This document shows positions 14,267 to 23,009 of a stretch of 40,356 nucleotides of DNA, piece by piece (the first letter of the stretch is position 1; each line of letters begins with the position of its first letter). The stretch comes from Candidatus Acetothermia bacterium (GTDB taxonomy: Bacteria; Bipolaricaulota; Bipolaricaulia; Bipolaricaulales; Bipolaricaulaceae): positions 1 through 40,356 of the forward strand of contig PXEP01000099.1 of assembly GCA_003566155.1 (NCBI GenBank), in the 5' to 3' direction. Both the position numbers and the translations under genes were made by a program. The notes under the pieces are model-generated. The model was given only the letters and a program-made list of their open reading frames with translations, was not told where the DNA came from and ran no database searches.

Positions 14267-15217
14267 CTAGTTCAGCAGTGTCAAGACCAGTGCTGCTCCA
14301 CCGAGCAACAGTCCTATGATTCCAAGCACCTGGGCTGTGCCCAGCGCATCCCTGAGGGCCGGCACGTCTAGCTCTTCCACCATGCCCTCCAGATCATCTA
14401 CCCGGCTTTCCTGAGTTCCCATGCGGCCTTCGAGATCCCCGATGGCCTTGTCGTGGGCAGAAAGCCTCTCGCTGAATCCGCCCAGTGTAGCTTCCACGCC
14501 TTCGATCTTCTTACGGTTGTTATCGATCTTGATCTGCAACGCTTGAGCGGACTGCTCCAGACCCAACACCCGCCGATGTAGCGAACCCAGGTCCATGTCC
14601 TCCAGCTCAGTGATCCGCTTCTCGTGATCCGAAACCTGTGCGGACAACTGGGAGAAGTCTTCCTTCAGCTCAGTCAGCTGAGTGATCAGCCGACGCATTT
14701 CCTGCTCCACTGCCTGAATCTCGGCGGACAGTTCCGCTTCCAGCTTCTCGATACCGTCGCTGAGTCCAACCTCCAGCTCGGAGATGTCGTACTCGACGCT
14801 GTCTAACCGCTTGTCGAGTCGTTCTATCTGGCGGTCAACTGTGCGCCGCAGTTCGGTCACGGTGCTCCTAAGATCCCCCAAACGCCTATCAAGGTCATGG
14901 ACCTTATCCTGCAACCCCGGCACCTCAGCGCACACCTCAGCCAGCGAGGACAGTTCTTTCTCCAAGCGGCGCAGTTTCACGGATAGTTCGTCATAGCGCG
15001 CTCTCAAGTCCTGGTCAACAGCGTTAAGCGCGGCCACGGCATCCTTCATCTCGGTGATCAACTCCGCGAAGAAGGCAGTCACCTCACCAAAAGCTCGTTC
15101 CATATCGGCGATCTCTTGTTCCGCCGGAGGCAGCTGTACGCCCGAACCGTAGCCGGACAGGGCGCCACCCCCTAACAGGATCACCCCCACCATCAACCAA
15201 CCTATTGTTCGCCTCAT
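14267..15217 (-). CDS. Membrane-tethered, long coiled-coil protein with both termini hydrophobic
   Basis: The function is not recognised. From ATG 15217 (AAGGAGGGG upstream) the 316-residue protein starts with a signal/anchor MRRTIGWLMVGVILLGGGAL, continues for about 250 residues as nearly unbroken charged heptads (for example LSVKLRRLEKELSSLAE and LDKRLDSVEYDISELEVGL), and ends in a second hydrophobic segment VLGIIGLLLGGAALVLTLL right at the C-terminus. One or two Pro or Gly breaks divide the coil. The topology, N-terminal export signal, long rod, C-terminal membrane anchor, recalls the Thermotoga Omp-alpha spacer that links outer layer and envelope, but no SLH domain is present. It has its own terminator and is divergent from hppA. 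Confidence 0.8.
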   Translation of the reverse strand: MRRTIGWLMVGVILLGGGALSGYGSGVQLPPAEQEIADMERAFGEVTAFFAELITEMKDAVAALNAVDQDLRARYDELSVKLRRLEKELSSLAEVCAEVPGLQDKVHDLDRRLGDLRSTVTELRRTVDRQIERLDKRLDSVEYDISELEVGLSDGIEKLEAELSAEIQAVEQEMRRLITQLTELKEDFSQLSAQVSDHEKRITELEDMDLGSLHRRVLGLEQSAQALQIKIDNNRKKIEGVEATLGGFSERLSAHDKAIGDLEGRMGTQESRVDDLEGMVEELDVPALRDALGTAQVLGIIGLLLGGAALVLTLLN

Positions 15218-15401
15218 CACCTGAACCCCTCCTTTTCCGGCGTTCGGACGCCCCAAGGTAGCCTGTGTCACGTTCAGCCACACGGCCCTCTGGGCATCCT
15301 GTAATGCCGGTTTGTCGCCACACGATCAGACAAGTGTCCGCTCGTCACGCGCTGCAGCTGCTATTCGAGGAGAAGAGAACTGCATCCCGCACCCATGTTG
15401 C

Positions 15402-15430
15402 TTGAGGCTCCCCTTAGGGATGGGTAAAGT
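15402..15430 (+). promoter_or_regulatory. Promoter of hppA
   Basis: TTGAGG (15402-15407), 17 bases, then TAAAGT (15425-15430), about 36 bases before the hppA ATG, which has a strong AGGAAGGAGGAG ribosome-binding site. Both hexamers match the sigma70 consensus at four positions. Confidence 0.6.
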
Positions 15431-15465
15431 ACGCCCGGTTTCTGACTTTCAGGAAGGAGGAGATT

Positions 15466-17652
15466 ATGGGTGTGTTCGTAGGCGTTGCGGGGCTGGTGGC
15501 TATGGCCGCCGTATTGTGGGCGGCATACTCCACCTGGTCGGTCGTGCGCCATTCCCAAGGGACAGATCGGATGAAGGAGATTCAACATTACATCCGGGAC
15601 GGGGCGTACGCCTTCATGCTGGAGGAGGCCCGAGTGATGGCCATCTCCATGCTGATCGTAGGCGGTGTGCTCGGGATCCTGTTCTACTGGGAAGTGATGG
15701 TGGCGTTCTGGATCGGATCTATCTTGTCCATGGCCGCCGGGTTCGTGGGGATGAACGCGGCTACGCTGGCCAACGGTCGGACGACCGAGGCGGCCCGATC
15801 CTCATTCAAGAAGGCGCTGAACGTAGCGTTTTCCGGGGGGACGGCCATGGGGATGGGCGTAGCCGGTCTCGCGTTGGGCGGTCTGGCCCTGGTGATCTGG
15901 CTGTTCCGGGGGGATTTCGCCCCCGAGACCATCGGCATCGAAACGAAGACCATCCTCGGCATCCCCGGGGCTGATGTGAACTTCATCAAGGCTGCGATCA
16001 TCGTGTCGGCGTATTCGGCCGGCGCCTCGCTGGTGGCTCTGTTCGACCGTGTTGGCGGCGGCATCTACACAAAGGCTGCCGATATGGCAGCGGACATGGT
16101 AGGAAAGGTGGAGCTTCAGCTGCCCGAGGACGATCCGCGCAACCCAGCTACTATTGCCGACAACGTCGGGGACAACGTGGGCGACGTGGGCGGACTGGGG
16201 GCCGACCTGTTGGAGTCGTTCATCGCCTCCATCATCTCGGTGGCCATCATCGGGATGTACCTGTACGTTGGTGACATCGGTGAAGGTGAGGGAATACGCC
16301 AACTGATCGCCCGCTACGGAGTCGACATCCAAGAGATTACCAGCTACTGGTGGATGCTGTTGATGCCAATGCTGTATGTGTCGGGAGGAATTGTCTCCAC
16401 GTTGATAGCGTTCGCCTACATCCGCCTGTCGCGAGCCCAGGAGAACATGCAGCCCGTACTGATGAACGGCACCCGCATCGCAGCGGTGCTCACTGTCGGG
16501 CTGGCCGCCCTTACCACATGGCTTTCGCCGACCAACTTCGTGCCCTTCTGGTGCATGCTGCTCGGTGTAGCCAGCGGAATAGGGATCGGGTTCGTATCAG
16601 AGTACTTCACATCCTCGAGTTACAAACCCACACAGCAGCTGGCCGAATCCTATCAGTCGGGGGCGGCCGTGGGCGTAACCGAAGGGATGGCGGTCGGGAT
16701 GATGTCCTCGTTGTGGCCGTGTCTCATCATCGGCGCAGCCATGGTCATCACCTACCAAGTCGGAGGGCTCCTGGGGACCGCGTTCGGGGCGCTGGGCATG
16801 CTTTCGTTCGTGGGAATGACCGTATCGGTCGACTCCTACGGACCAATCGCCGACAATGCCTCGGGGATCGCCACGATGAGCGAACTTGATCCGTCGGTTC
16901 GTGAACGGACCGACGCTCTGGACGCCATCGGGAACACCACCGCTGCCATCGGCAAGGGCTTTGCCATCGGGTCGGCCGCGTTCGCGGCGCTTGCTCTCAT
17001 CGCGGCTTACCTGTGGTCGGCCGTAGGCGCTGCCGTAGACGTTACCGTCCCGAATATCCCTCTCATTGGCCGAACGGTAGATCACCATGAGGTAGGTTCT
17101 TTGGTGTTGGCAGGGATGATCGTTGGGGGGATGGTTACCTATGTGTTCTCCTCCCTCTTGATTCGGTCCGTGTCCCGCACGGCCAACCTAATGGTGCAGG
17201 AAATCCGGCGGCAGTTCCGGGAAAACCCGGACATCATGGAAGGGAAGACCACCCCGGACTACAAGCGATGTATCACCATCACCGCCTCGGGTGCGACCCG
17301 GCAGATGGTCAAGCCGTCCGCACTCGCCTTGGGAACACCGCTTGTCGTAGGGTTGATTTTTGGCCGGTTTGCGCTGGCCGGTTTTTTGGTCGGAGCCCTG
17401 ATCTCGGCCGTGGTCCTGGCCATCTACTGCGCCAACGCGGGCGGGGCGATGGACAATGCAAAGAAGTACGTCGAAGAGGGGCATTTCGGGGGCAAAAACT
17501 CCGAGGCCCATGCAGCCGGAGTAACAGCGGATACAGTGGGCGATCCGCTTAAGGATACAGTGGGCCCAAGCCTGGACATCCTCATCAAGCTTATGTCCGT
17601 GGTTTCCCTTTTGTTTGCCTCACTGTTCCCGTTATCGCCGTTTTTCATGTAG
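15466..17652 (+). CDS. hppA: Membrane-bound ion-translocating pyrophosphatase
   Basis: HppA couples hydrolysis of pyrophosphate to pumping of H+ or Na+ across the membrane. The 728-residue protein has about 16 membrane spans and the family's cytoplasmic catalytic loops: GGGIYTKAADMAADMVGKVE, DDPRNPATIADNVGDNVGD, and the C-terminal YVEEGHFGGKNSEAHAAGVTADTVGDP. In the potassium-specificity region it reads GNTTAAIGKGFAIG, with Ala where K+-independent enzymes have Lys, so a K+-dependent type is expected. Whether the pumped ion is H+ or Na+ cannot be settled by eye. Start ATG 15466 has AGGAAGGAGGAG upstream. It recycles pyrophosphate made by biosynthetic reactions and is followed by a strong hairpin. 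Confidence 0.96.
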   Translation: MGVFVGVAGLVAMAAVLWAAYSTWSVVRHSQGTDRMKEIQHYIRDGAYAFMLEEARVMAISMLIVGGVLGILFYWEVMVAFWIGSILSMAAGFVGMNAATLANGRTTEAARSSFKKALNVAFSGGTAMGMGVAGLALGGLALVIWLFRGDFAPETIGIETKTILGIPGADVNFIKAAIIVSAYSAGASLVALFDRVGGGIYTKAADMAADMVGKVELQLPEDDPRNPATIADNVGDNVGDVGGLGADLLESFIASIISVAIIGMYLYVGDIGEGEGIRQLIARYGVDIQEITSYWWMLLMPMLYVSGGIVSTLIAFAYIRLSRAQENMQPVLMNGTRIAAVLTVGLAALTTWLSPTNFVPFWCMLLGVASGIGIGFVSEYFTSSSYKPTQQLAESYQSGAAVGVTEGMAVGMMSSLWPCLIIGAAMVITYQVGGLLGTAFGALGMLSFVGMTVSVDSYGPIADNASGIATMSELDPSVRERTDALDAIGNTTAAIGKGFAIGSAAFAALALIAAYLWSAVGAAVDVTVPNIPLIGRTVDHHEVGSLVLAGMIVGGMVTYVFSSLLIRSVSRTANLMVQEIRRQFRENPDIMEGKTTPDYKRCITITASGATRQMVKPSALALGTPLVVGLIFGRFALAGFLVGALISAVVLAIYCANAGGAMDNAKKYVEEGHFGGKNSEAHAAGVTADTVGDPLKDTVGPSLDILIKLMSVVSLLFASLFPLSPFFM

Positions 17653-17664
17653 CAGAGCAGATCA

Positions 17665-17696
17665 GGGCGGGAAGGGTGATAGCTCCCTTCCCGCCC
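17665..17696 (+). terminator. Strong hairpin after hppA
   Basis: GGGCGGGAAGGG (17665-17676) pairs perfectly with CCCTTCCCGCCC (17685-17696) across an 8-base loop, 13 bases after the hppA stop. There is no T-run, so it may act as a weak or factor-assisted terminator or as a 3' stabiliser. Confidence 0.6.
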
Positions 17697-17776
17697 CCTG
17701 ACTTCGGGGACCCACTGCCCGGCCCTGGCAGGCGCAGGGAACCATGCCCCAATGGGGTGCAAGGAAGGAGCACGAC

Positions 17777-18274
17777 GTGCAGCTTAAGCTTACCTTGATC
17801 TTGCTGGCCTTCGGGCTTTCCGCCGCTCTGCTGGCGGCCCGTTCTCTCCACGGGTCAGAAGAGCGTGAACTCGGGGGGCAACTGGCCGTCAGCATCTATC
17901 TCTATCATGCTGGAACGGACATCGAGCTTCACGGGCATGTAGCATGCAGTGCCCAGGCGGTACTGCCTGTGCGTCGACACCTCCCTCCGACAGATTCGGC
18001 CATACGCGATACGCTAGAGCTACTGTTCCAGGGAGGGCCTACCCCAGCGGAGGAAGCACAAGGTTTTTCCACAGAGTTCCCGCTGCCCGGTGTGCAGCTC
18101 ACGGACGTCCACTTGACCGGGACAACCTTGGAACTTGATATCTCAGATCCCGAGCATAGGACAACCGGCGGGGCATGCCGCACAACGATTATGTGGGCAC
18201 AGATAGAAAAAACCGCGCTTCAGTTCGAGGATGTAGAAGAGGTCCGAGCACCTGATGAGTTATTTGAACCATAG
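17777..18274 (+). CDS. GerMN-domain protein with N-terminal membrane anchor
   Basis: A 165-residue exported or anchored protein. From GTG 17777 (AAGGAAGGAG upstream) it starts VQLKLTLILLAFGLSAALLA, a signal or anchor helix, followed by one GerMN fold: a strand (VSIYLYHAGTD), VRRHLPPTDSAIRDTLELLFQGGPTPAEEAQGFSTEFP, then the paired strands around VHLTGTTLELDIS, and a closing helix IEKTALQFEDVEEVR. GerMN domains occur in spore germination GerM and in actinobacterial LpqB, where they are thought to bind partners at the cell surface. No sporulation gene is near, so the name is only structural. It stands alone between hppA and the cNMP module. Confidence 0.8.
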   Translation: MQLKLTLILLAFGLSAALLAARSLHGSEERELGGQLAVSIYLYHAGTDIELHGHVACSAQAVLPVRRHLPPTDSAIRDTLELLFQGGPTPAEEAQGFSTEFPLPGVQLTDVHLTGTTLELDISDPEHRTTGGACRTTIMWAQIEKTALQFEDVEEVRAPDELFEP

Positions 18275-18286
18275 ACCGGAATCGAG

Positions 18287-18315
18287 TTGACCACGATGGC
18301 TCGGTTCTATATGCT
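18287..18315 (+). promoter_or_regulatory. Promoter of the cNMP-binding/cyclase pair
   Basis: TTGACC (18287-18292), 17 bases, TATGCT (18310-18315). The -35 box matches the consensus at five of six positions. The predicted start is about 22 bases before the ATG at 18345. Confidence 0.7.
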
Positions 18316-18344
18316 TGCGTATCATCCACAAGGGGGCGTACAGG

Positions 18345-18767
18345 ATGGCGAAAGAAAGCATCGCGCTGCTTAAACAGGTTCCGTTGTTTTCCCAGCTGGG
18401 AGACAAACACCTCCAGGCTATCGCCCGATCAGCCAGGGAACTCAAGTTTCCGGCAGGCAAACCCATCGTAAAAGAGGGAGAACAGAGCAATGTGGGCTTC
18501 TACCTCATCCTGGACGGTCAGGTAGAGGTGCGCCGCGGCGGGCAGGTGCTGGCAAAGCTTGGGTCCGGGCAGTTCTTCGGGGAAATGTCCGTGTTGGATG
18601 GCCAGCCACGGTCGGCCGATGTATACGCGGTCAGCGACACCACTTGCCTTGCCCTTACCAGTTGGGACATCAAAGGACTGACCACTACATACCCCGAAAT
18701 AGCGATGGGGATAATATCCGAACTGGCACGGCGCCTTCGACAGACGAGCATGCAGTTGAGCGAATAG
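18345..18767 (+). CDS. Stand-alone cyclic-nucleotide-binding domain protein
   Basis: A 140-residue protein consisting of one cNMP-binding beta-roll and flanking helices. The phosphate-binding cassette is intact as FFGEMSVLDGQPRSADVYA, with the Glu and Arg that contact ribose and cyclic phosphate, preceded by SNVGFYLILDGQVEV. No helix-turn-helix, kinase or membrane segment is attached, so it is not a CRP-type regulator. ATG 18345 has AGGGGG upstream. Its gene ends 17 bases before a class III cyclase, so the two form a likely operon in which one protein makes the cyclic nucleotide and the other binds it. The effector partner is unknown. Confidence 0.88.
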   Translation: MAKESIALLKQVPLFSQLGDKHLQAIARSARELKFPAGKPIVKEGEQSNVGFYLILDGQVEVRRGGQVLAKLGSGQFFGEMSVLDGQPRSADVYAVSDTTCLALTSWDIKGLTTTYPEIAMGIISELARRLRQTSMQLSE

Positions 18768-18784
18768 CTTCCGGAGCGGGTGCG

Positions 18785-19690
18785 ATGGTACCTGAGCAGG
18801 AGGAAGCAGCCGTCCTGTTTGGGGATATTCGAGATTTTACTTCCTATACAGCCTCGGTGGGCGACGTTCAGGCGTATGCCGTGGCGCGGGCGTTTGCTCA
18901 GCTCGTGGACACCCAGGCAGCCAACCACGGAGGACGGGTGGTCAAGACCTACGGCGACGGGGTGATGGCCGAGTTCCGCACTGCCTCGGACGCGGTAGAC
19001 TGTGCGGTAAATCTGCACCGAAGCATTAGCCTGCACAACAAAGCGCAGCCCGAATCCGACATCGCCGCCGGAGTGGGCATAGCCTGGGGTCACCCCATTC
19101 AGGAAGGCGGAGACCTGTTTGGGCATTCGGTGAATCTTGCCAAGCGGCTTGCCGACCAAGCCCGCGCCGGTCAGATAGTGGTGTGCCCCGAAATACGCCA
19201 GCGTTACCATCGGCACGGCTCGGTTCGCTTTCTGCCCCTGCATGAACTGCAGCTAAAAGGCCTCCCTCCACAGCCGGCGTTTGAGGCCGCCTGGCGGGAC
19301 GAACTGGCCCGGCTGGGGGGGCAAGACAGCAGCCTGGTCATCATCCTTACCCAGGACAAAGTTGTCGTGGAACTGTCCAAGGAAACACAGGCGAAGCTCA
19401 AGCAAGCACAGGACCTGATCCAGAAGCGGGCGGAACAACGCGGGGCGGCCGGATTTCTCCTGCGACGACTGGAGAGACACCTTCCCCGTTGGATTGACCG
19501 AGCGTTGGAGCAGGCGGGGATCGGTTACGAACATGACCTGCAGACAGTTCAGATAACCATGGAGGGGAACACCTTGCTTTTGCAACCCGCAGGGCGCAGG
19601 GGCCTGCGCCTGGACAAGCAGGACTTCGACCACCAGCAGGTGCGCGATTTCGCCGAACGTTTTGCTGCATTGAAGCACGGCACCCAATAA
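18785..19690 (+). CDS. Class III adenylate/guanylate cyclase with an unassigned C-terminal region
   Basis: This protein should make cAMP or cGMP from ATP or GTP. Residues 1-165 hold a complete class III catalytic domain: VLFGDIRDFTSYT with the first metal Asp, VVKTYGDGVMAEF with the second, and DLFGHSVNLAKRLADQ with the transition-state Asn and Arg. Residues 175-301 form a second region, not recognised, made of a strand (SLVIILTQDKVVVELS), a basic helix (KLKQAQDLIQKRAEQ) and a mixed alpha/beta end. No membrane or sensor domain precedes the cyclase. ATG 18785 was chosen from GGAGCGGG upstream and because it lies just before the first catalytic strand; the tracked start at 18644 lies within the preceding gene. 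Confidence 0.87.
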   Translation: MVPEQEEAAVLFGDIRDFTSYTASVGDVQAYAVARAFAQLVDTQAANHGGRVVKTYGDGVMAEFRTASDAVDCAVNLHRSISLHNKAQPESDIAAGVGIAWGHPIQEGGDLFGHSVNLAKRLADQARAGQIVVCPEIRQRYHRHGSVRFLPLHELQLKGLPPQPAFEAAWRDELARLGGQDSSLVIILTQDKVVVELSKETQAKLKQAQDLIQKRAEQRGAAGFLLRRLERHLPRWIDRALEQAGIGYEHDLQTVQITMEGNTLLLQPAGRRGLRLDKQDFDHQQVRDFAERFAALKHGTQ

Positions 19691-19743
19691 CCGCTGGTGG
19701 TCTCGGTACCCCGCTGTAAGATCACACTCTACGGTTCTGTGTA

Positions 19744-22203
19744 CTAGGTACCTTGCTCGTTACTCCCCCCCTTGTCTTCGTCTGCGTCGTCACCCTTATC
19801 ACGCAAGGCCTGGCGGATAGCCTCCAACCTACGTTGTGCCTTCCCGAACAACGTATCCTCCGGGTACACACCCTGTTCGTCGGGCTCGCCGCAGCTCATC
19901 CCGGTGAGAATCTCCAGTCCTTCCTCCACGGACGCGCAAGCCCACACATTGAACCGGCCTTCCTGGACATCGCGCACCACCTCCTCGGGCAGCATGAGCG
20001 TGTCCACATTACTTCGGGGGATCACCACTCCCTGCTCACCGTCCAGTCCCAGCTCTTTGCACACGAGGTAATGTCCCAATACCTTCTCATTGACCCCGCC
20101 GATCGCCTGTAGCCTGCCCAGCTGGTCGATGGACCCGGTGACCGCGATGCCTTGTCGCAACGGAACCCCCGCCAACGCCGACAACAACGCGCACAGTTCC
20201 GCCGACGAGGCGGAATCACCATCCACTTGTGCGTAAGACTGTTCAAAGGCCAGGCTGGCCGACAACGACATGGGATGCGCCGCCCCAAACCGGGTTCCCA
20301 AGTAGCCCTTGAGGATCATCACTCCTTTGGTATGCACGCTTCCGCCGAGCTTCGCCTCACGTTCGATATCCACAACCCCGCCCTTGCCAGCGTGTACGCT
20401 GGCTGTAATGCGGGCGGGCCGTCCAAAGGCGAAATCCCCCATATCGAGGACGGATAGCCCGTTGACCTGTCCAACCTGCTTTCCTGCAACGTCCACAACC
20501 AAACGACCGCGGGCAATCATCTCTCGAACCTTCTCCGCTATCAGGCCGTGACGTGTTCGCCGCTCTTCCACAGCTCGATGCACGTGCTCAGCGTCCACCA
20601 TTTCCGCGCCCGCTTTGCTGGCCCAAAAACTGGCTTCCCGCACCAACGCCGCCAACTGAGAGAAGCGCGTGGACAGCTTGCGTTTGTCTCCCGCCACTTC
20701 CCCGGCGTGTTCAACCAGCCGAGCCACACCAGCGGGCGAGAATGGCAGCACTCCCCGATCCTCCAGTTCGCGCGAGCGCACGAACCGAGCCACCGTCCGC
20801 TCCGCCTCCTGCGTCCACTCCATTTCCGTATCGAAGTCCGCCTTGATGGTGAAGTGCTTCTGGAAATCCTCGTCGTAGCGGTACAGCAAATGGTACAGCC
20901 ACGGGGAACCAATGATGATCACTTTTACGTCCAGCGGAACAGGTTCTGGGCGGAGACCTTCGGTAGACGAGATGCCCAACATCTGCGCAGGATCCTCTAT
21001 CCGCACCTTACCTGTTCTCAGGGCCGTCTTTAGGGCGTCCCAACTCATCCACGAGCGCAACAGATTGGGTGCCGACACCACCAGGTATCCCCCATTGGCC
21101 CTGTGGAGCGATCCCGCCCGGATCTGACTGAAGTCGGTGGACACCACGCCGAACTGAACACGTCTCTCCACCGTACCGACCAGGTTCGTGTAAGTAGCGT
21201 TCTCTTCCACCACCACGGGGGCGCCTTCCTCTCCACTTCGGTCCACCAGCACATTGACCGAATAGCGCTGTAACCGGTCCTGAGACTGCATTTGCATCTG
21301 TGCCATCTGAGCCTGCTGCATCGGAGCGGCACTCCCCGCCTGCCTATTCGCGGACCTGAATTCCTCAACGTGCTCCAGAATATCGTCTTGTACCTCGCGC
21401 AGATACTCTCGCACACGTTCGAGGTCAGCGTACTTATCGGCCAACTGGCAGAAGCGCGGCTCCATCAGAAACTGAGCTGCCCGTTTGGTCAGCTTGCGTC
21501 TTGATTCCTGCCATTCTTCTTCCAGCTGCCCTAGTCGGCTCAGCGTGTCCCGGATAACGTCCTGCAGCTCCTCCTGGCGACGCAGAATATCCGACTTCTC
21601 CTCCTCGGACAGCTCGGAGTATTCCTCTTGTGAATACGGTTCGCCGTCTGGCTTCAGGGGAACAGTGTTCATCCCCACTGGGGTACGCTGGACCGTGAAC
21701 CCCAGCTTTCGCGCCTTGTTGTCCAGCTCCTGAAACAGCTGATCTCTCTGTGAGGTATACTGATCCCGTTCTTGTTTGGCCTGAGCCTTGAATTCATCGG
21801 ATTCCAGCACCCTAGGCAGCTCGCGGCGCAGGAATTCCACGCAACGCTCCATATCCTGCCGCAGTTCCTTTCCTTTGCCCGCGGGCACGAGCAAATACCG
21901 CGGCTCCTGAGGAACCGCGAAGTTGTGCACATAGCAGATGTCGGGGGGTGTCTCCTGCCCACGAGAGACCTTGCGCAGGAAATACGATACGGCCGAAGTC
22001 TTCCCCAGCCCGGTGGCCCCGGAGACGTATATGTTGTACCGGCTTCGCTCGTCCTTGATATTGAGTCCTACCTGCAATGCATCCAACGCCCGGTCCTGGC
22101 CAACAATGCCATCCAGTGGGGCGAGCTCATCCGTGCTGGCAAAGTCCAACGTTTCAGGGTCCGAACGGCGCCGCAGGTCAGCCGTGCTGAGTTTGTTTTT
22201 CAT
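19744..22203 (-). CDS. Lon-type AAA+ ATP-dependent protease (Lon-related, COG1067 type)
   Basis: An 819-residue ATP-dependent protease related to Lon but without the classical Lon N-domain. The N-terminal AAA+ domain has Walker A SGATGLGKTSAV near residue 65. A long charged coiled-coil insertion follows (about 130-310) with a Gln/Met-rich patch (MQQAQMAQMQMQ). The C-terminal serine-lysine protease domain has GDSASSAE (Ser near 664) and GGVNEKVLG (Lys near 707), the 43-residue spacing seen in Lon. ATG 22203 is preceded by GGAGGAGAT. The acidic tail DKGDDADEDKGG is probably disordered. Such proteins degrade damaged or regulatory proteins; this branch is often called Lon-related or LonC-like. 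It is transcribed from its own short upstream region after a terminator. Confidence 0.92.
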   Translation of the reverse strand: MKNKLSTADLRRRSDPETLDFASTDELAPLDGIVGQDRALDALQVGLNIKDERSRYNIYVSGATGLGKTSAVSYFLRKVSRGQETPPDICYVHNFAVPQEPRYLLVPAGKGKELRQDMERCVEFLRRELPRVLESDEFKAQAKQERDQYTSQRDQLFQELDNKARKLGFTVQRTPVGMNTVPLKPDGEPYSQEEYSELSEEEKSDILRRQEELQDVIRDTLSRLGQLEEEWQESRRKLTKRAAQFLMEPRFCQLADKYADLERVREYLREVQDDILEHVEEFRSANRQAGSAAPMQQAQMAQMQMQSQDRLQRYSVNVLVDRSGEEGAPVVVEENATYTNLVGTVERRVQFGVVSTDFSQIRAGSLHRANGGYLVVSAPNLLRSWMSWDALKTALRTGKVRIEDPAQMLGISSTEGLRPEPVPLDVKVIIIGSPWLYHLLYRYDEDFQKHFTIKADFDTEMEWTQEAERTVARFVRSRELEDRGVLPFSPAGVARLVEHAGEVAGDKRKLSTRFSQLAALVREASFWASKAGAEMVDAEHVHRAVEERRTRHGLIAEKVREMIARGRLVVDVAGKQVGQVNGLSVLDMGDFAFGRPARITASVHAGKGGVVDIEREAKLGGSVHTKGVMILKGYLGTRFGAAHPMSLSASLAFEQSYAQVDGDSASSAELCALLSALAGVPLRQGIAVTGSIDQLGRLQAIGGVNEKVLGHYLVCKELGLDGEQGVVIPRSNVDTLMLPEEVVRDVQEGRFNVWACASVEEGLEILTGMSCGEPDEQGVYPEDTLFGKAQRRLEAIRQALRDKGDDADEDKGGSNEQGT

Positions 22204-22267
22204 CCGATCTCCTCCAGATTACATCTTATCCGCGCCTTCCGGCGCTCGCATGCGCACCCCACACAAG

Positions 22268-22292
22268 GAAAACGGGGGCTGTATGAGCCCCC
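22268..22292 (-). terminator. Intrinsic terminator of the secreted protein gene at 22320
   Basis: GGGGGCT (22274-22280) pairs with AGCCCCC (22286-22292) over a 5-base loop. On the minus strand the stem is followed by GTTTTCC. It lies about 28 bases after the stop codon at 22320. Confidence 0.85.
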
Positions 22293-22319
22293 GACCACCA
22301 TGATCTCCGCCTGTGAAAC

Positions 22320-22982
22320 TCAACGGACCGTCAAGTCGCCCCCTATGCGGAACTCCGCCCGTTCACCGTGAATGTACGCAACGACAAAGCCCAAAAACGG
22401 TCTGTCCTCTGGGCGTTCGTCCGACCAAAGAGCGTACCGGAGATAACCGTCGAACCCCGGTTCCAGCGGTGTCATCCACCAACCGGTGACCAGTTTCCCA
22501 TCAACCTCTTCCGGCTCGAGCGTCCCATCGCTGACGGCATCGCCTAGGTAGGGCCGCCACCCGTCCGGAATCCGTTCCTCCAGAGTCAGCCCGCCGGTGA
22601 TCGTCTCCTTTATCCTCACGGTGATCTGGACTTCCACACGGTCAGAGCTCTTTCTGTCCACAGTGCGCATTGCCCCCAGCCGGCGGTCTGCCAGCACGCC
22701 GTACGCCGCTGTACCTACAACCGCGCCATCACGTAACACTTCAACTTCCAGAACATGATATCCTTCGGGCACGGTCCACCGTAGCGCTCCTCCGGTGCGG
22801 ACAGTCTCGCCGTCTTCTCCTTTTGTCCAGCGGAATTCGCTCCCCTCGGGCGCTCCCTCCACCCGGAACGAGACCTCGGTATCGGGGTCTGGATAGGGCT
22901 TGGAGGCCGTTATCGACATCTCAGCGGCCACGCACCCCACTCCCACCAACAGAACCAGCGTAATCAGCGCAGCCATCCTCAT
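22320..22982 (-). CDS. Secreted or cell-surface protein with PKD-like and beta-sandwich modules
   Basis: The function is unknown. The 220-residue product has a signal peptide MRMAALITLVLLVGVGCVAAE; the Cys is not in a good lipobox. A first Ig/PKD-like domain follows (SITASKPYPDPDTEVSFRVEGAPEGSEFRWT), then a second beta-sandwich (VEVQITVRIKETITGGLTLEERIPDGWRPYL). The second module resembles repeats in the larger neighbour at 23075, with the same L-x-E-x-x-P-x-GW pattern. Three ATGs occur at 22988, 22982 and 22976; 22982 has the best spacing from AAGGGGGG. The gene lies 92 bases downstream of the larger secreted protein, with a strong hairpin between, and ends at an intrinsic terminator. Confidence 0.75.
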   Translation of the reverse strand: MRMAALITLVLLVGVGCVAAEMSITASKPYPDPDTEVSFRVEGAPEGSEFRWTKGEDGETVRTGGALRWTVPEGYHVLEVEVLRDGAVVGTAAYGVLADRRLGAMRTVDRKSSDRVEVQITVRIKETITGGLTLEERIPDGWRPYLGDAVSDGTLEPEEVDGKLVTGWWMTPLEPGFDGYLRYALWSDERPEDRPFLGFVVAYIHGERAEFRIGGDLTVR

Positions 22983-23009
22983 CTTCATCCCCCCTTACTC
23001 TTATGGCAC

